From a bacterium BMS3Abin14 (GTDB lineage: Bacteria; BMS3Abin14): a DNA stretch of 63,186 nucleotides. Numbering within the stretch: position 1 is the first letter of the stretch; the number at the start of each line of letters is the position of its first letter. The position numbers were made by a program, and so were the translations under genes. Below are positions 33,414-41,536 of this stretch, piece by piece. The stretch covers positions 1-63,186 of the forward strand of contig BDTG01000013.1 of the NCBI GenBank assembly GCA_002897695.1, in the 5' to 3' direction. Below the pieces are notes generated by a model, which worked only from the letters and a program-made list of their open reading frames with translations, searched no databases and was not told the DNA's origin.

Positions 33414-33683
33414 TTACACCTCCCTGAGAAGAGCTACGAGGGCGTGCCGGGCCCGGTGAACCCTGACCCTTGCCGCACCCTCTTCGATCCCGAGGACTTC
33501 GGATATCTGGCCGTAGGACATGCCTTCCACGTGTTTCAGGAGAAAGGGGGCGCGGTAGGCCTTAAGGGCCGCATCCTGGAGAACATCCGCCGCCATTTCG
33601 GAGTCCATGGCCATTCGGGTCAGATATGTGTAAAGCCCATCGCACACCTGTCCGTATTCCGATTGGAAATGCTCGTCATCCAT
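33414..33683 (-). CDS. ECF sigma factor lacking its central part
   Basis: The 89-residue product has a sigma-2 start (MAADVLQDAALKAYRA) that continues directly into a sigma-4 helix-turn-helix (PFLLKHVEGMSYGQISEVLGIEEGAARVRVHRARHAL). The roughly 60-70 residues that normally lie between them, including the DNA-melting helix of sigma-2 and the linker, are missing in frame. ECF factors are usually 160-200 residues. The two halves are individually well conserved, so the deletion is probably recent. It is followed by its anti-sigma gene. It may be inactive, or act only through its sigma-4 part. Confidence 0.78.
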   Translation of the reverse strand: MDDEHFQSEYGQVCDGLYTYLTRMAMDSEMAADVLQDAALKAYRAPFLLKHVEGMSYGQISEVLGIEEGAARVRVHRARHALVALLREV

Positions 33684-33756
33684 GAGGTCTCAGATACCAT
33701 CTACCATTTAGACAATCAATACCGCAAATCGTTACCGGGGTACAACGTACCGGAAA

Positions 33757-33794
33757 GAAAAAGCGGCCATTCCCCGTGAAAGGGAGCAGCCGCT
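33757..33794 (-). terminator. Terminator after the small acidic-tail gene
   Basis: On the minus strand AGCGGC...GCCGCT and TCCC...GGGA stems surround TTCAC and are followed by TTTTTC. This lies 28 bases past the stop of the gene at 33822-34262. Confidence 0.7.
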
Positions 33795-33821
33795 CAGATG
33801 TGGTTTCAGGCCTGATACGGA

Positions 33822-34262
33822 TCAGTCGTCTTGCCCGCCTCCGTCTCCGCTTCCGCCCTCATCACCATCCTCATCAGCATCATTTTCATCAACATCATTC
33901 TCATTATCATCACCGCCCTTGATTTCACTGTCATCAGCGGACTTGGCCAGGGATTCCAGAGCGTCGTTCACAGTCCCCCCACTGCCGTCACTTGCCAGAG
34001 AATCGGTTATGATCTGTATGATGTCGGCATCAGCGGCTCCGGCTGTGACCGCCTCTCCGGCACTCTCCAACACATCGTTTCTCACGTCGGGCGATGTGAT
34101 ACTATTCGTTATGAACTGTGCCAGATTGTCCGACAGCGCTGGGGATGCCTTGACTGGAGCGATGGTTACGACCAGGAAAAGAACCATCGCCGCTGTAATA
34201 ACCGACAACATCGTCATCCTCATTTTCGTCAATCGCTGTTTCACCGTTTTTTGCAGTCTCAT
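33822..34262 (-). CDS. Secreted small protein with acidic tail (paralogue of 31482-32399)
   Basis: Starting at ATG 34262 after GGAGG gives 146 residues. An upstream in-frame extension lacks any signal and is rejected. A signal peptide (about 1-39, ending VKASP) is followed by a helical domain, ALSDNLAQFITNSITSPDVR and NDVLESAGEAVTAGAADADI. The last 35 residues are almost all Asp, Glu, Asn and Gly. The helical domain matches the start of the 31482-32399 protein. The tail could bind calcium or another cation. It has its own terminator at 33757-33794. Confidence 0.72.
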   Translation of the reverse strand: MRLQKTVKQRLTKMRMTMLSVITAAMVLFLVVTIAPVKASPALSDNLAQFITNSITSPDVRNDVLESAGEAVTAGAADADIIQIITDSLASDGSGGTVNDALESLAKSADDSEIKGGDDNENDVDENDADEDGDEGGSGDGGGQDD

Positions 34263-34473
34263 CTTTTTTCCTCCATGTCGGCCCCTGTCAAAGGGGGCAA
34301 ATGTTACCACTGAAAAGATCTCCAATAACGCCGGTATTTCTGCTATTCTACCCCTTGGACAATCCCGGCACGGAAACGTTACAGGAAAATTTACCTGGTA
34401 AAGATCCCTCCCTTTTGCAGGATCGAAAGAAGAGCGGCGTACATACTGTGGACAGAGGCAGGGAGGGCAGATA

Positions 34474-35515
34474 GTGCTCTTCGGCACCCCTAAAAACCGT
34501 GCAGGTTTTTTGCCCGTCATGGCTGTCGCGACGGCATCAATCATGATGATCGCGGCATTTCCGGCAAAAGCCCTTTCCCACGGACCCGGGGAAGAGTACG
34601 AATACGCCTCAGGTTTTTTCCACATCCGTTCCCAATCCCCGGACTACAGCCTCAGGATGACTACGCCCCACATCCTGCCCGGCTCCATTGGCCATGGTGT
34701 TAATATCTTTACAGGGAGCACGGTCTCCAACGTCTGGGTTAACGGGGACCTGCTGGACCTGGACTTCGAGATGCTCGATTACAACCTCGGGATAACATAC
34801 GGGGTCAACCATCGTGTCGGCTTTGCTTTCATCTACGACCAGAGAAACTACTTCGGGGGGGGTGCTCGACGGGTTGATCCAGAATTTTCATTCGGCCATG
34901 GGAATGGGCCAGGATGGACGCGACCTGGTGGATAAGAGACAGACCAGCATTGTCCGGTACGACAACGGCGGCAACGTGATATTCCGGGCCGACGATCTGA
35001 GCGTGCTGGAAAACAGCGGTCTCACTCTCCTGGCTCAGTATGTCCTTTTCTTTTCACAGGACGGCTTTCCCGTTGCAGGAATCTCCGGAGGCATCCGGTA
35101 TGGGCTGGAAATGCCTGAGGGGGCCGACGACGGTGACCGGGTGGACTGGACCGTCGGGGCCGGCGCAGGCAAACGCCTCAGCGATAGCTGGTATATGTGC
35201 CTGCACCTCGGTTATACACACTACGGCCAGACAGATATTCTGGGTTTCACGCTCAAGGACTATTCCACCACCGAGATCCTCGCTATCGGCTGGACACTCA
35301 GCCCCAGGTTCACCCTTTTGGGGCAGTATTCGCACAACAGCAGCCTGATAAGGAATATGGGAAAGTTCAGCACGGGGCCCCACGAGCTGGACCTGGGCTT
35401 TAAATGGAGAGCATCTGAAAACGGGGATCTCGAATTCGCAATGATCGAAAATATCTTCACCTTCGCGAATGGCCCCGATTTCGGCCTGCACCTGGCCTAT
35501 TCGTTAAGAATATAA
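34474..35515 (+). pseudogene. DUF3187 outer-membrane protein with a frameshift at a G8 tract
   Basis: The first part (34474 to about 34853) encodes a signal peptide and beta-strands up to FIYDQRNYFGG. The second part continues in the +1 frame from about 34861 with VLDGLIQNFHSAMGMGQDGR through to the terminal strand HLAYSLRI and a stop at 35515. The join is a run of eight G residues at 34853-34860. With seven (or ten) G residues the whole 346-residue DUF3187 porin-like protein would be read. The pattern suits either slipped-strand phase variation or a homopolymer sequencing error. The 3' half still ends with an aromatic-type outer-membrane signature. Confidence 0.8.
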
Positions 35516-35622
35516 AATGGGTTCATCAACAAAAATTAGTATTTGGCTTTGAAATCTGTTTCCTCACGCTCGGTCGTCCCGACGCAGGCGGAACTCGCTA
35601 AAGGCGCAAGGACGTCCCTTGG

Positions 35623-35675
35623 CAGGAGCGGGATTTCCTTGAAATCGGCTGGAAGCAACTTGGATGAGGGGATGC
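35623..35675. repeat. Dispersed 50-bp repeat, copy 2
   Basis: The sequence beginning caggagcgggatttccttg and ending gaggggatgc matches 1381-1430 with a few substitutions and a short insertion. Confidence 0.7.
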
Positions 35676-35703
35676 TCTCTACTTTGCGAGCTTTGCGGCT
35701 TGA

Positions 35704-35730
35704 GTTAATCACGCTGGCCGTGTGATTAAC
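35704..35730. repeat. Perfect nine-base inverted repeat
   Basis: GTTAATCAC and GTGATTAAC enclose a nine-base GC-rich loop. No T-run follows, so a terminator is unlikely; it could be an operator or a mobile-element scar. Confidence 0.5.
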
Positions 35731-35801
35731 GGGCGTGAGACAAATTAATGTTAAAATACGATGTAGGCAGGAGGCCAGGACAGAGGCGAGGGGGGGGATA
35801 A

Positions 35802-35888
35802 TGGTGCCGGAGGAGGGATTCGAACCCTCACAACCCGAAGATCACTGGATTTTGAGTCCAGCGCGTCTACCAGTTCCGCCACTCCGGC
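35802..35888 (-). tRNA. tRNA-Leu (anticodon CAA)
   Basis: An 87-base class II tRNA with encoded CCA is read on the minus strand. The acceptor is GCCGGAG/CTCCGGC with discriminator A. The anticodon stem CTGGA/TCCAG surrounds CTCAAAA, giving anticodon CAA. A long variable arm (TGATCTTCGGGTTGT) and TTCGAAT T-loop are present. Confidence 0.95.
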
Positions 35889-35997
35889 ACGAATATATTA
35901 TAAGGGGACACAGACAAGTTGTTAAGTAAAACATGATGATCTTTTGCAAAATCATCACCTGTTTAACAACGTTCCCAAATCTGTTAAATTCCCAGCC

Positions 35998-36459
35998 ATG
36001 AATGTCTTCCTGTTAATCGCAGGCATTGCTGTCGGCGGATGGTTCGTTTTCATCCTCCTCATCAAGGGGTTCGCGGCCCTCCTGAAAAAAAGCGCTTTGG
36101 AGGCCACGCTGAAACTGCTTTCCGGCGAGGAGATACTCAGGATCACCGATAACGCCAGCTTCCTCGGCGCCGACTTCCCGGGCCCGAATCTTCCGCCCAG
36201 GACCAGCGGGGTCCTGGCTGTAACCGACAGGAAGATCTTTTTTCTACCCTGGTTCCCCCGAAAGTCCATCTCCCTGCCATACGAGTGGGTCAACGGTGTT
36301 CGGCTGCAGGCATCTTTCGACGACATGGCATCTTCTATCCCCTGCGTGGTAGTTCGGGTCAAAGAGTTAACGGACCCGGAAGGATCCATCGCATGGCTTG
36401 TTCATGAACCGAGGAAATGGGAAAAAGCTATTGAAAGGAGAGTGAACAGCAGTGCCTAG
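35998..36459 (+). CDS. Hypothetical membrane-anchored PH-like protein
   Basis: The protein has 153 residues, with one N-terminal membrane helix (about 3-25). A cytoplasmic region follows that looks like a small beta-barrel: LLSGEEILRITDNASFLGADF, GVLAVTDRKIFFLPWFPRKSISLPYEWVNGVRL. The phrase GVLAVTDRKIFF is typical of bacterial pleckstrin-homology-like (bPH) domains. The start is taken at ATG 35998; its ribosome binding site is poor, and an upstream TTG is less likely because it lacks anchor character. It stands alone between tRNA-Leu and a methyltransferase gene. Function unknown. Confidence 0.65.
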   Translation: MNVFLLIAGIAVGGWFVFILLIKGFAALLKKSALEATLKLLSGEEILRITDNASFLGADFPGPNLPPRTSGVLAVTDRKIFFLPWFPRKSISLPYEWVNGVRLQASFDDMASSIPCVVVRVKELTDPEGSIAWLVHEPRKWEKAIERRVNSSA

Positions 36460-36490
36460 TACCTGGTACATAGAAGCTGGGAACCAGGGT
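36451..36490. repeat. Short-period repeat (cctagtacctgg type)
   Basis: Words such as gtgcctagtacctgg and gctgggaaccagg fill the gap after the PH-like gene and reach the 3' end of the next gene. Similar words occur at 11844-11925. Confidence 0.5.
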
Positions 36491-37083
36491 CATGGGGCTG
36501 TGGCATGATCCAGGGGTTTTCTTGCGACCAGGGCGTAGTGGCCAATGTAGACGAACACGTTTTTCACACTGTCAAAACCGGCAAATTCAAGGTCCTGGAC
36601 GACCTGTCCCATGGGAATACGCTCCTTCGCGGACGGTCCGATGTCCATGTCCTCTTCCGGATCCCAGTCGATAAGGAGAAAAAACCCGCCCGGTTTCAGA
36701 ATCCGATAGACCTCTTTCAGAAAATTCAGCCGTCCCTTGATCTCGTGGTACACATTGCCCAGATTTACGAATTGGACCCCGGTATCCTCGATAGGAATGC
36801 GGTCGCTTACACTCTGCCGGATATGGACATTGGTAAGCCCCAGATATTCCACGCGCTTGTCAAGTTCCTCGAGCATGGGAGTGCTACGGTCAACGGCGAT
36901 GATCTGGCGTGACGTCCTCCACTCCTGAGCCATGGGCAGGGTGTAGAATCCGATCCCGCATCCCAGGTCGGCACAGGTACGCCAACGAAAAGATCGCACC
37001 AGTCCCAAAAAGACCTTTGTGTCCTGGAGGGCTTTTCTTTCGGGGGATTCAAGCTTATGAAAATCACGGGCGCCAACAGCCAA
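36490..37083 (-). CDS. Class I SAM-dependent methyltransferase
   Basis: The SAM-binding motif I reads CADLGCGIGFYTLPMA, followed by the acidic motif II IIAVDRS and the motif VQFVNLGNVYHEI. RILKPGGFFLLIDWDP closes the fold, so this is a UbiE/MenG-like small-molecule methyltransferase. A TTG start at 37083 behind AGAGAGG gives 197 residues beginning MAVGARDFHKLESPERK, which is how family members usually begin. A longer open frame up to 37263 overlaps the neighbouring gene and lacks support. The substrate is unknown. It is divergent from the aminomutase gene. Confidence 0.82.
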   Translation of the reverse strand: MAVGARDFHKLESPERKALQDTKVFLGLVRSFRWRTCADLGCGIGFYTLPMAQEWRTSRQIIAVDRSTPMLEELDKRVEYLGLTNVHIRQSVSDRIPIEDTGVQFVNLGNVYHEIKGRLNFLKEVYRILKPGGFFLLIDWDPEEDMDIGPSAKERIPMGQVVQDLEFAGFDSVKNVFVYIGHYALVARKPLDHATAP

Positions 37084-37238
37084 AGTGATACCTCTCTTAG
37101 GTATGATAGGAGGAGTATAAGGCCTGCGGACACACACATGCAACCTTTTTTCTCCTCTGGCCCCTCCAATATTGCCAGGGTCGCAAAAAATCCACCCGTG
37201 GCTTCTTGCGAGATCATCAGTTTTTTTCGCCCCAGGGC

Positions 37239-38312
37239 ATGAAAAGCTCAAGGAAAACCGCACTGATGGAAATACACAAAAAACTTTTCAGGGGCAGCCT
37301 GACACGGCCAGGGGATATCGCAGAGGCCTTTTCACTGGATAAGGGGTCCGTAGCGGAGGTGACGGAACGCTACCCGGCACTCATAAACCCTTATTTCCAG
37401 AGCATTATCGCGAAGAAGAACGGCCCCATCTACCGGCAGGTTGTTCCCGATCCGAAGGAACTTTCCCCTGCGAACACCGCCGCCGAAGAGGATCCCATAG
37501 GCGAGGACACCCATTGTCCTGTCCCGAACCTGAGCCACGTTTATCCTGACAGGGTCCTTTTCCTGATCTCACCGCGCTGTCCCGTCCACTGCCGCTTTTG
37601 CACCCGGAAAAGAAAACTGGGCCGGGGTCTTGTCGTCACCAGCGAGACGGTTGACAGGGGAATCGAGTATATCGCCTCACATCCTGAGGTGCGGGACGTC
37701 CTCCTGTCGGGGGGTGACCCCCTGATGCTGAGCGACATCCGTCTTGACGGAATCCTTCAAAAAATCAGGGATATTGAACACGTGGAGATCATACGCATCG
37801 GAAGCCGGGTCCCTTGTGCCCTTCCCCGGCGGATTACTCCCCGGCTGGCCCGGATGCTTTCCCGGCATCAGCCTCTATATATCCACACCCATTTTAACCA
37901 TCCTGCCGAGATTACCCGCGAAAGCGCTGCTGCGTGCCGAATCCTCGCCGGCGCCGGCATCCCCATGGGAAACCAGACAGTCCTCCTCAAGGGCATCAAC
38001 GACGATACGGACGTCCTGGAAACCCTTTTCCGGTCGCTTCTGACCCTCAGGATTCGGCCGTACTATCTTTTTCAGATGGATCTTATCCGGGGAGCACAGC
38101 ACTTCCGCACCCCTCTGGAAGTCGGCATGAAAATCATGGATACCCTGCGGAAGCGCACATCCCCCATGGCGCTTCCTTACTTTGTGGTCGACCTCCCCGA
38201 TGCACAGGGAAAGGTAATACTTTCGGAGGGTAATATCAGCAGGGCAGCGGAAGGCCGATTCACCATCACCGGTTCATCCGGGGAAGCGATATCCTACTCC
38301 GATCCGGACTAG
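37239..38312 (+). CDS. KamA-family radical SAM aminomutase (lysine 2,3-aminomutase type)
   Basis: The 357-residue protein has the radical SAM cluster motif CPVHCRFC at 114-121. PLP-enzyme features of the KamA family include LLSGGDPLMLSD, IIRIGSRVPCALPRRIT, YIHTHFNHPAE and MGNQTVLLKGINDD. The family moves an amino group between carbons 2 and 3 of lysine. EpmB relatives that modify elongation factor P are an alternative, but no efp or epmA is nearby. ATG 37239 is preferred; 37206 and 37266 are also possible, and no ribosome binding site is decisive. Confidence 0.85.
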   Translation: MKSSRKTALMEIHKKLFRGSLTRPGDIAEAFSLDKGSVAEVTERYPALINPYFQSIIAKKNGPIYRQVVPDPKELSPANTAAEEDPIGEDTHCPVPNLSHVYPDRVLFLISPRCPVHCRFCTRKRKLGRGLVVTSETVDRGIEYIASHPEVRDVLLSGGDPLMLSDIRLDGILQKIRDIEHVEIIRIGSRVPCALPRRITPRLARMLSRHQPLYIHTHFNHPAEITRESAAACRILAGAGIPMGNQTVLLKGINDDTDVLETLFRSLLTLRIRPYYLFQMDLIRGAQHFRTPLEVGMKIMDTLRKRTSPMALPYFVVDLPDAQGKVILSEGNISRAAEGRFTITGSSGEAISYSDPD

Positions 38313-38441
38313 CGTTCGGACCCACGCCCTGTTAAAAAAACCAGTTTACCCCTGTCTCTGACACGGGCGTTTCGGGCGTTTTCCCCACGTTGGACATTGG
38401 ACGCTGGGTTTCAACTACTCATTTCCCTGATGAACCTTCCG

Positions 38442-39605
38442 TCAAAGCCCCTTTCCGTGATCCCCGTACACCGTTCCCTTCCACCTGACCCCCCCGTAAA
38501 TATGATATGCGGCTGCCGACCTGATAATGGCCGCCACCTGCAGGATGGCCCCCAAGGGGAACGTCGGAAAAAACAGCCAGGGGACATCGGTGTGTCGGCC
38601 TGCCTGCCTGTATATGAGGCCGAAGGCCGGCCATGCGGCAAGGCCCGTCAGGGCGGCCCACCCGGCCCAGGGCCATCCGAACGCAGCATGAAGGATGGGG
38701 GTCAGGAAGGGAACAAGTGCAGCCGTGAGAAGCGCGATGCATCCTCCGGCTGCTCTGAGAGGATTGTAGCCGAATCCGGCGTAGGCGTTTTTCTCAACCC
38801 CTTTAATAAGCCCCCTTAAGCCCGCATTCCAGCGCACCCAAAGGGATCCCCGCCCCCCCACGACCCGCTGGAAACTGCCGGTCCTTCTCAGGTTCCGTCC
38901 CAGGACGAGGTCATCGATCACCTCGTCTGACAGGGCGTGGTGCTCACCCGCTCTGTGATATGCTTCCTTGCGAACCAGGTTGAACGCACCGGTCCCGAGA
39001 AAGCTTTTCGAGGCCTGGTCGTTCACCCTCCACCCCCGAAGCCACGTCAGGAGAATGACCACAAAACAGGAGACGAACACTTTTTCCCAGAATCCCCGAG
39101 TCCTCAGTTCAGGTGCGACCACCAGATGATCCATCCCCTCGCACACTGCAAAGTTCAGAGCTCTTTCGATGCACCCTGTCTCGAAGTGAACGTCGGCGTC
39201 GGTGAACAGCAGCCACTCCCCTTTTGAGGCATCGGCTCCTATCTGCATGGCGTAGGTTTTTCCAATCCATCCCGCGGGAAGGTCCGCTACGTTGAGCACC
39301 CGAATCCTTGCGTCCCCCCGGGCCATCGTCATGGCCAACTCACCTGTGCTGTCCGAGGAACGGTCGTTGACCAGAATTACCTCTGCATTGGAAGGAATGC
39401 TGTCAAGGACGCTGGACAGGGCCGGCCCGAGGGAGTCGGCCTCATCGCGTGCGGGAATGACCACCGAAAGAACAGGAAACTCCCCGGTCACCGGATCCGG
39501 CAACGAAACCAGATCGGGCATCTTTCTCGATCCGGCGGCCCATGACAGCGCCACCCACCACCAGAACCCACAGGCTAGAATGTTAAGAAGTAAAAGAATC
39601 AGCAT
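38442..39605 (-). CDS. Family 2 glycosyltransferase, membrane-bound (HpnB-like)
   Basis: An N-terminal hydrophobic segment (1-24) precedes a GT-A domain with VLSVVIPARDEADSL, VILVNDRSSDSTGEL, the DxD-type LLFTDADVHFE and a catalytic ALSDEVIDDLVLGR block. Three or four membrane helices close the protein (about 290-365). The arrangement matches the HpnB-type glycosyltransferases that accompany hopanoid genes, though no other hopanoid gene is nearby. Length 387. It is divergent from the AMIN-like gene. Confidence 0.85.
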   Translation of the reverse strand: MLILLLLNILACGFWWWVALSWAAGSRKMPDLVSLPDPVTGEFPVLSVVIPARDEADSLGPALSSVLDSIPSNAEVILVNDRSSDSTGELAMTMARGDARIRVLNVADLPAGWIGKTYAMQIGADASKGEWLLFTDADVHFETGCIERALNFAVCEGMDHLVVAPELRTRGFWEKVFVSCFVVILLTWLRGWRVNDQASKSFLGTGAFNLVRKEAYHRAGEHHALSDEVIDDLVLGRNLRRTGSFQRVVGGRGSLWVRWNAGLRGLIKGVEKNAYAGFGYNPLRAAGGCIALLTAALVPFLTPILHAAFGWPWAGWAALTGLAAWPAFGLIYRQAGRHTDVPWLFFPTFPLGAILQVAAIIRSAAAYHIYGGVRWKGTVYGDHGKGL

Positions 39606-39719
39606 AATCTCAAATCCGTCTCAGGCCCTTCCCGGTTGATTTGTCGGTCAAAATACATTATGGCAGAATATGAACGGTTTTTCTGACATCCCATTTTACT
39701 CCATTCCGGGGATCGGTCT

Positions 39720-40499
39720 ATGAGATTTGATGAAGTTTTCCTGTCGGTAGTTCTGGGGGCAATCATGCTCCTCTCCATCGGGTCCCAGTCGGCCGTTACA
39801 GCATCACCTCTTCCCGGGGAGGAGATCAATGCATTTTTGACGGAGTTCGATTTTTCAGGAGGAAGCGGGGAGAACTTCGCACTGTACCAGGTCCGGTGGG
39901 GGGACCACCGATCCTTTGAACGGATCGTGATGGAGTTCAAGGGTAAGGATACGGACACACAGCAACATGGATTGCCGCGCATGGAAGTTGAAAAGGAGGA
40001 GTATCCCGCAAGGGTCACAATACGTCTGCCGGGCGTGCCGACCCGAATGAAAGAGATCTACACCGTCAGGCACCCGTTCTCAAAAAGCCGCATGCTGTCG
40101 GGCCTTGATCTTTTTGATTCCTGCGGCAGTGGCCAACTCCTGGCCCTGATTCCATCGAGGCCCCTTGAATACAGAATATTCACCCTCTGGAACCCCGCCC
40201 GGCTGGTAATTGACTTCAGGCCGACAACAACCGTCCCCCCCGACAGGGTGAGATACTTCCTCCGAACCTTCCCACTCTTCGGTGACCAGGTATGCGCATT
40301 CAAAAAAGCCGCCCTGAAGGATGGCATCATCGGCCGTCTTCTCACCGACGCGTCCGGGAACACATTTGGAGAGGCGGGCGTATTTGACCAGCCCGAGAAT
40401 GCCTTCGCTGCGAAAAAGCGCCTCGGGAAACTAGACGAACAGTTCTCCCTTGTGATCAAGGCTCGAGGAATAATGAAGACGCCGGAGGTCCTGCCCTAG
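39720..40499 (+). CDS. Secreted protein with AMIN-like and possible SPOR-like domains
   Basis: A signal peptide (1-28) leads to a beta-rich region (about 50-165) with RIVMEFKGKD, ARVTIRLPGV and NPARLVIDFRP. The last phrase is the sort of ending seen in AMIN domains that bind cell-wall components. The C-terminus (about 215-255) has FDQPENAFAAKKRLGKLDEQFSLVIKARG, which resembles a peptidoglycan-binding SPOR repeat. The domain calls are tentative. At 259 residues it has no enzyme motif. It converges with mrp, 22 bases away. Confidence 0.55.
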   Translation: MRFDEVFLSVVLGAIMLLSIGSQSAVTASPLPGEEINAFLTEFDFSGGSGENFALYQVRWGDHRSFERIVMEFKGKDTDTQQHGLPRMEVEKEEYPARVTIRLPGVPTRMKEIYTVRHPFSKSRMLSGLDLFDSCGSGQLLALIPSRPLEYRIFTLWNPARLVIDFRPTTTVPPDRVRYFLRTFPLFGDQVCAFKKAALKDGIIGRLLTDASGNTFGEAGVFDQPENAFAAKKRLGKLDEQFSLVIKARGIMKTPEVLP

Positions 40500-40521
40500 A
40501 AATCGTGCCGGTCGAACAAAT

Positions 40522-41406
40522 TTACCCCTTTTCGTTCTCCTCCAGTTCCGATGACAGTGTCTTTGCCATCTCCCTGAAAAGTCCGCCGACGGGGCTTTCC
40601 TTCTGCAATGCCACCGGCATGCCGTCATCGCCGGACGGTCCAACCTCGATGGAAAGGGGAATGGTTCCAAGAAACGGGATCTTTTCCTTCTTCGCCAGTT
40701 CCATACCACCCCCCTGCTGGAAGGGGCTGCTGGTCTCATGACAGTGAGGGCACAGATACCCGCTCATGTTCTCCACTACCCACAGCCGGGGCAGCTTCAT
40801 CTGCCGGCAGAAGGTGATGGACTTTCTCACCGCGGCCAGGGAAACCTCCTGCGGGGTCGTTACGATAATCGCGCCCGTGGGTTTTTCCAGAAGCTGAACA
40901 ATGGAAAGGGGCTCGTCACCGGTCCCGGGAGGACAGTCCACCAGAAGGTAATCCAGATCGCCCCACTGGACATCGCGGAGAAGCTGTTTGATGGCCCCCG
41001 CCTTCATGGGGCCCCGCCAGATAAGGGCGTCATTCTGATCACGAAGGAAAAAGCCGATAGAAATTACCTTAAGACCCCATTCCGTTTCAACCGGATAGAG
41101 CATCTCCGATTCAGACTGAACTGGCTGCCTCCCAACGAGATCGAGCATTGTAGGCACCGTGGGCCCGTGGAAATCGACGTCGATGAGGCCGACCTTGTTC
41201 CCCGCCTCGGTAAGAGCCGTGGCCAGATTAACAGCAACGGTGGATTTCCCCACTCCGCCCTTCCCGCTCATGACTATGATCGTGTGTTTGATCCTGTCCA
41301 TGTTCCTCTTTATGGCGGCTGAACCATCGTCCTGCTCCGGGGACCAACCCTGTGTATTCCCGCCTGCCGAACATGATCCGCTGCCGCATCCGCTGTTTTC
41401 GCTCAT
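40522..41406 (-). CDS. mrp: Mrp/NBP35-type ATP-binding iron-sulfur carrier
   Basis: A Cys-rich N-terminus (MSENSGCGSGSCSAGG) is followed by a deviant Walker A GKGGVGKST at 48-56, DVDFHGPTVPTML and LLVDCPPGTGDEPLS. The bridging pair CPHC occurs in SGYLCPHCHE. These features identify the Mrp/ApbC family, which delivers Fe-S clusters; the cytochrome and radical SAM load here would need such carriers. The start is behind GAGGAG. The 294-residue length is normal. Confidence 0.93.
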   Translation of the reverse strand: MSENSGCGSGSCSAGGNTQGWSPEQDDGSAAIKRNMDRIKHTIIVMSGKGGVGKSTVAVNLATALTEAGNKVGLIDVDFHGPTVPTMLDLVGRQPVQSESEMLYPVETEWGLKVISIGFFLRDQNDALIWRGPMKAGAIKQLLRDVQWGDLDYLLVDCPPGTGDEPLSIVQLLEKPTGAIIVTTPQEVSLAAVRKSITFCRQMKLPRLWVVENMSGYLCPHCHETSSPFQQGGGMELAKKEKIPFLGTIPLSIEVGPSGDDGMPVALQKESPVGGLFREMAKTLSSELEENEKG

Positions 41407-41536
41407 TGTTCTCCTCTCATGTTTACCGCCAAGACAGCCCTGACGATTATCGCCGGCCGTAGCTTAATATAAGACGGGCGGGGCGGGTGTCAATGTTTTT
41501 ACATGATATTCTAATTGAGGGGTTGCTGCCGATTTT

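Larger units (their letters stand above)
35516..35801. other. Intergenic region with dispersed repeat and palindrome
   Basis: Between the DUF3187 gene and tRNA-Leu lie the 50-bp repeat copy 2 (35623-35675) and a perfect palindrome GTTAATCAC/GTGATTAAC (35704-35730). Also present is a ctcgctaaaggcgcaaggac-type word. No gene is supported. Confidence 0.5.

Noticed and set aside
33822-34625. The 267-codon version of the acidic-tail protein
   Set aside because: A signal peptide begins only at residue 122, directly after a good ribosome binding site, so the upstream part is leader sequence.
36490-37263. The full 257-codon version of the methyltransferase
   Set aside because: The extra 60 N-terminal residues are Cys/Arg-rich and unlike the family, and a better TTG start with ribosome binding site lies at 37083.
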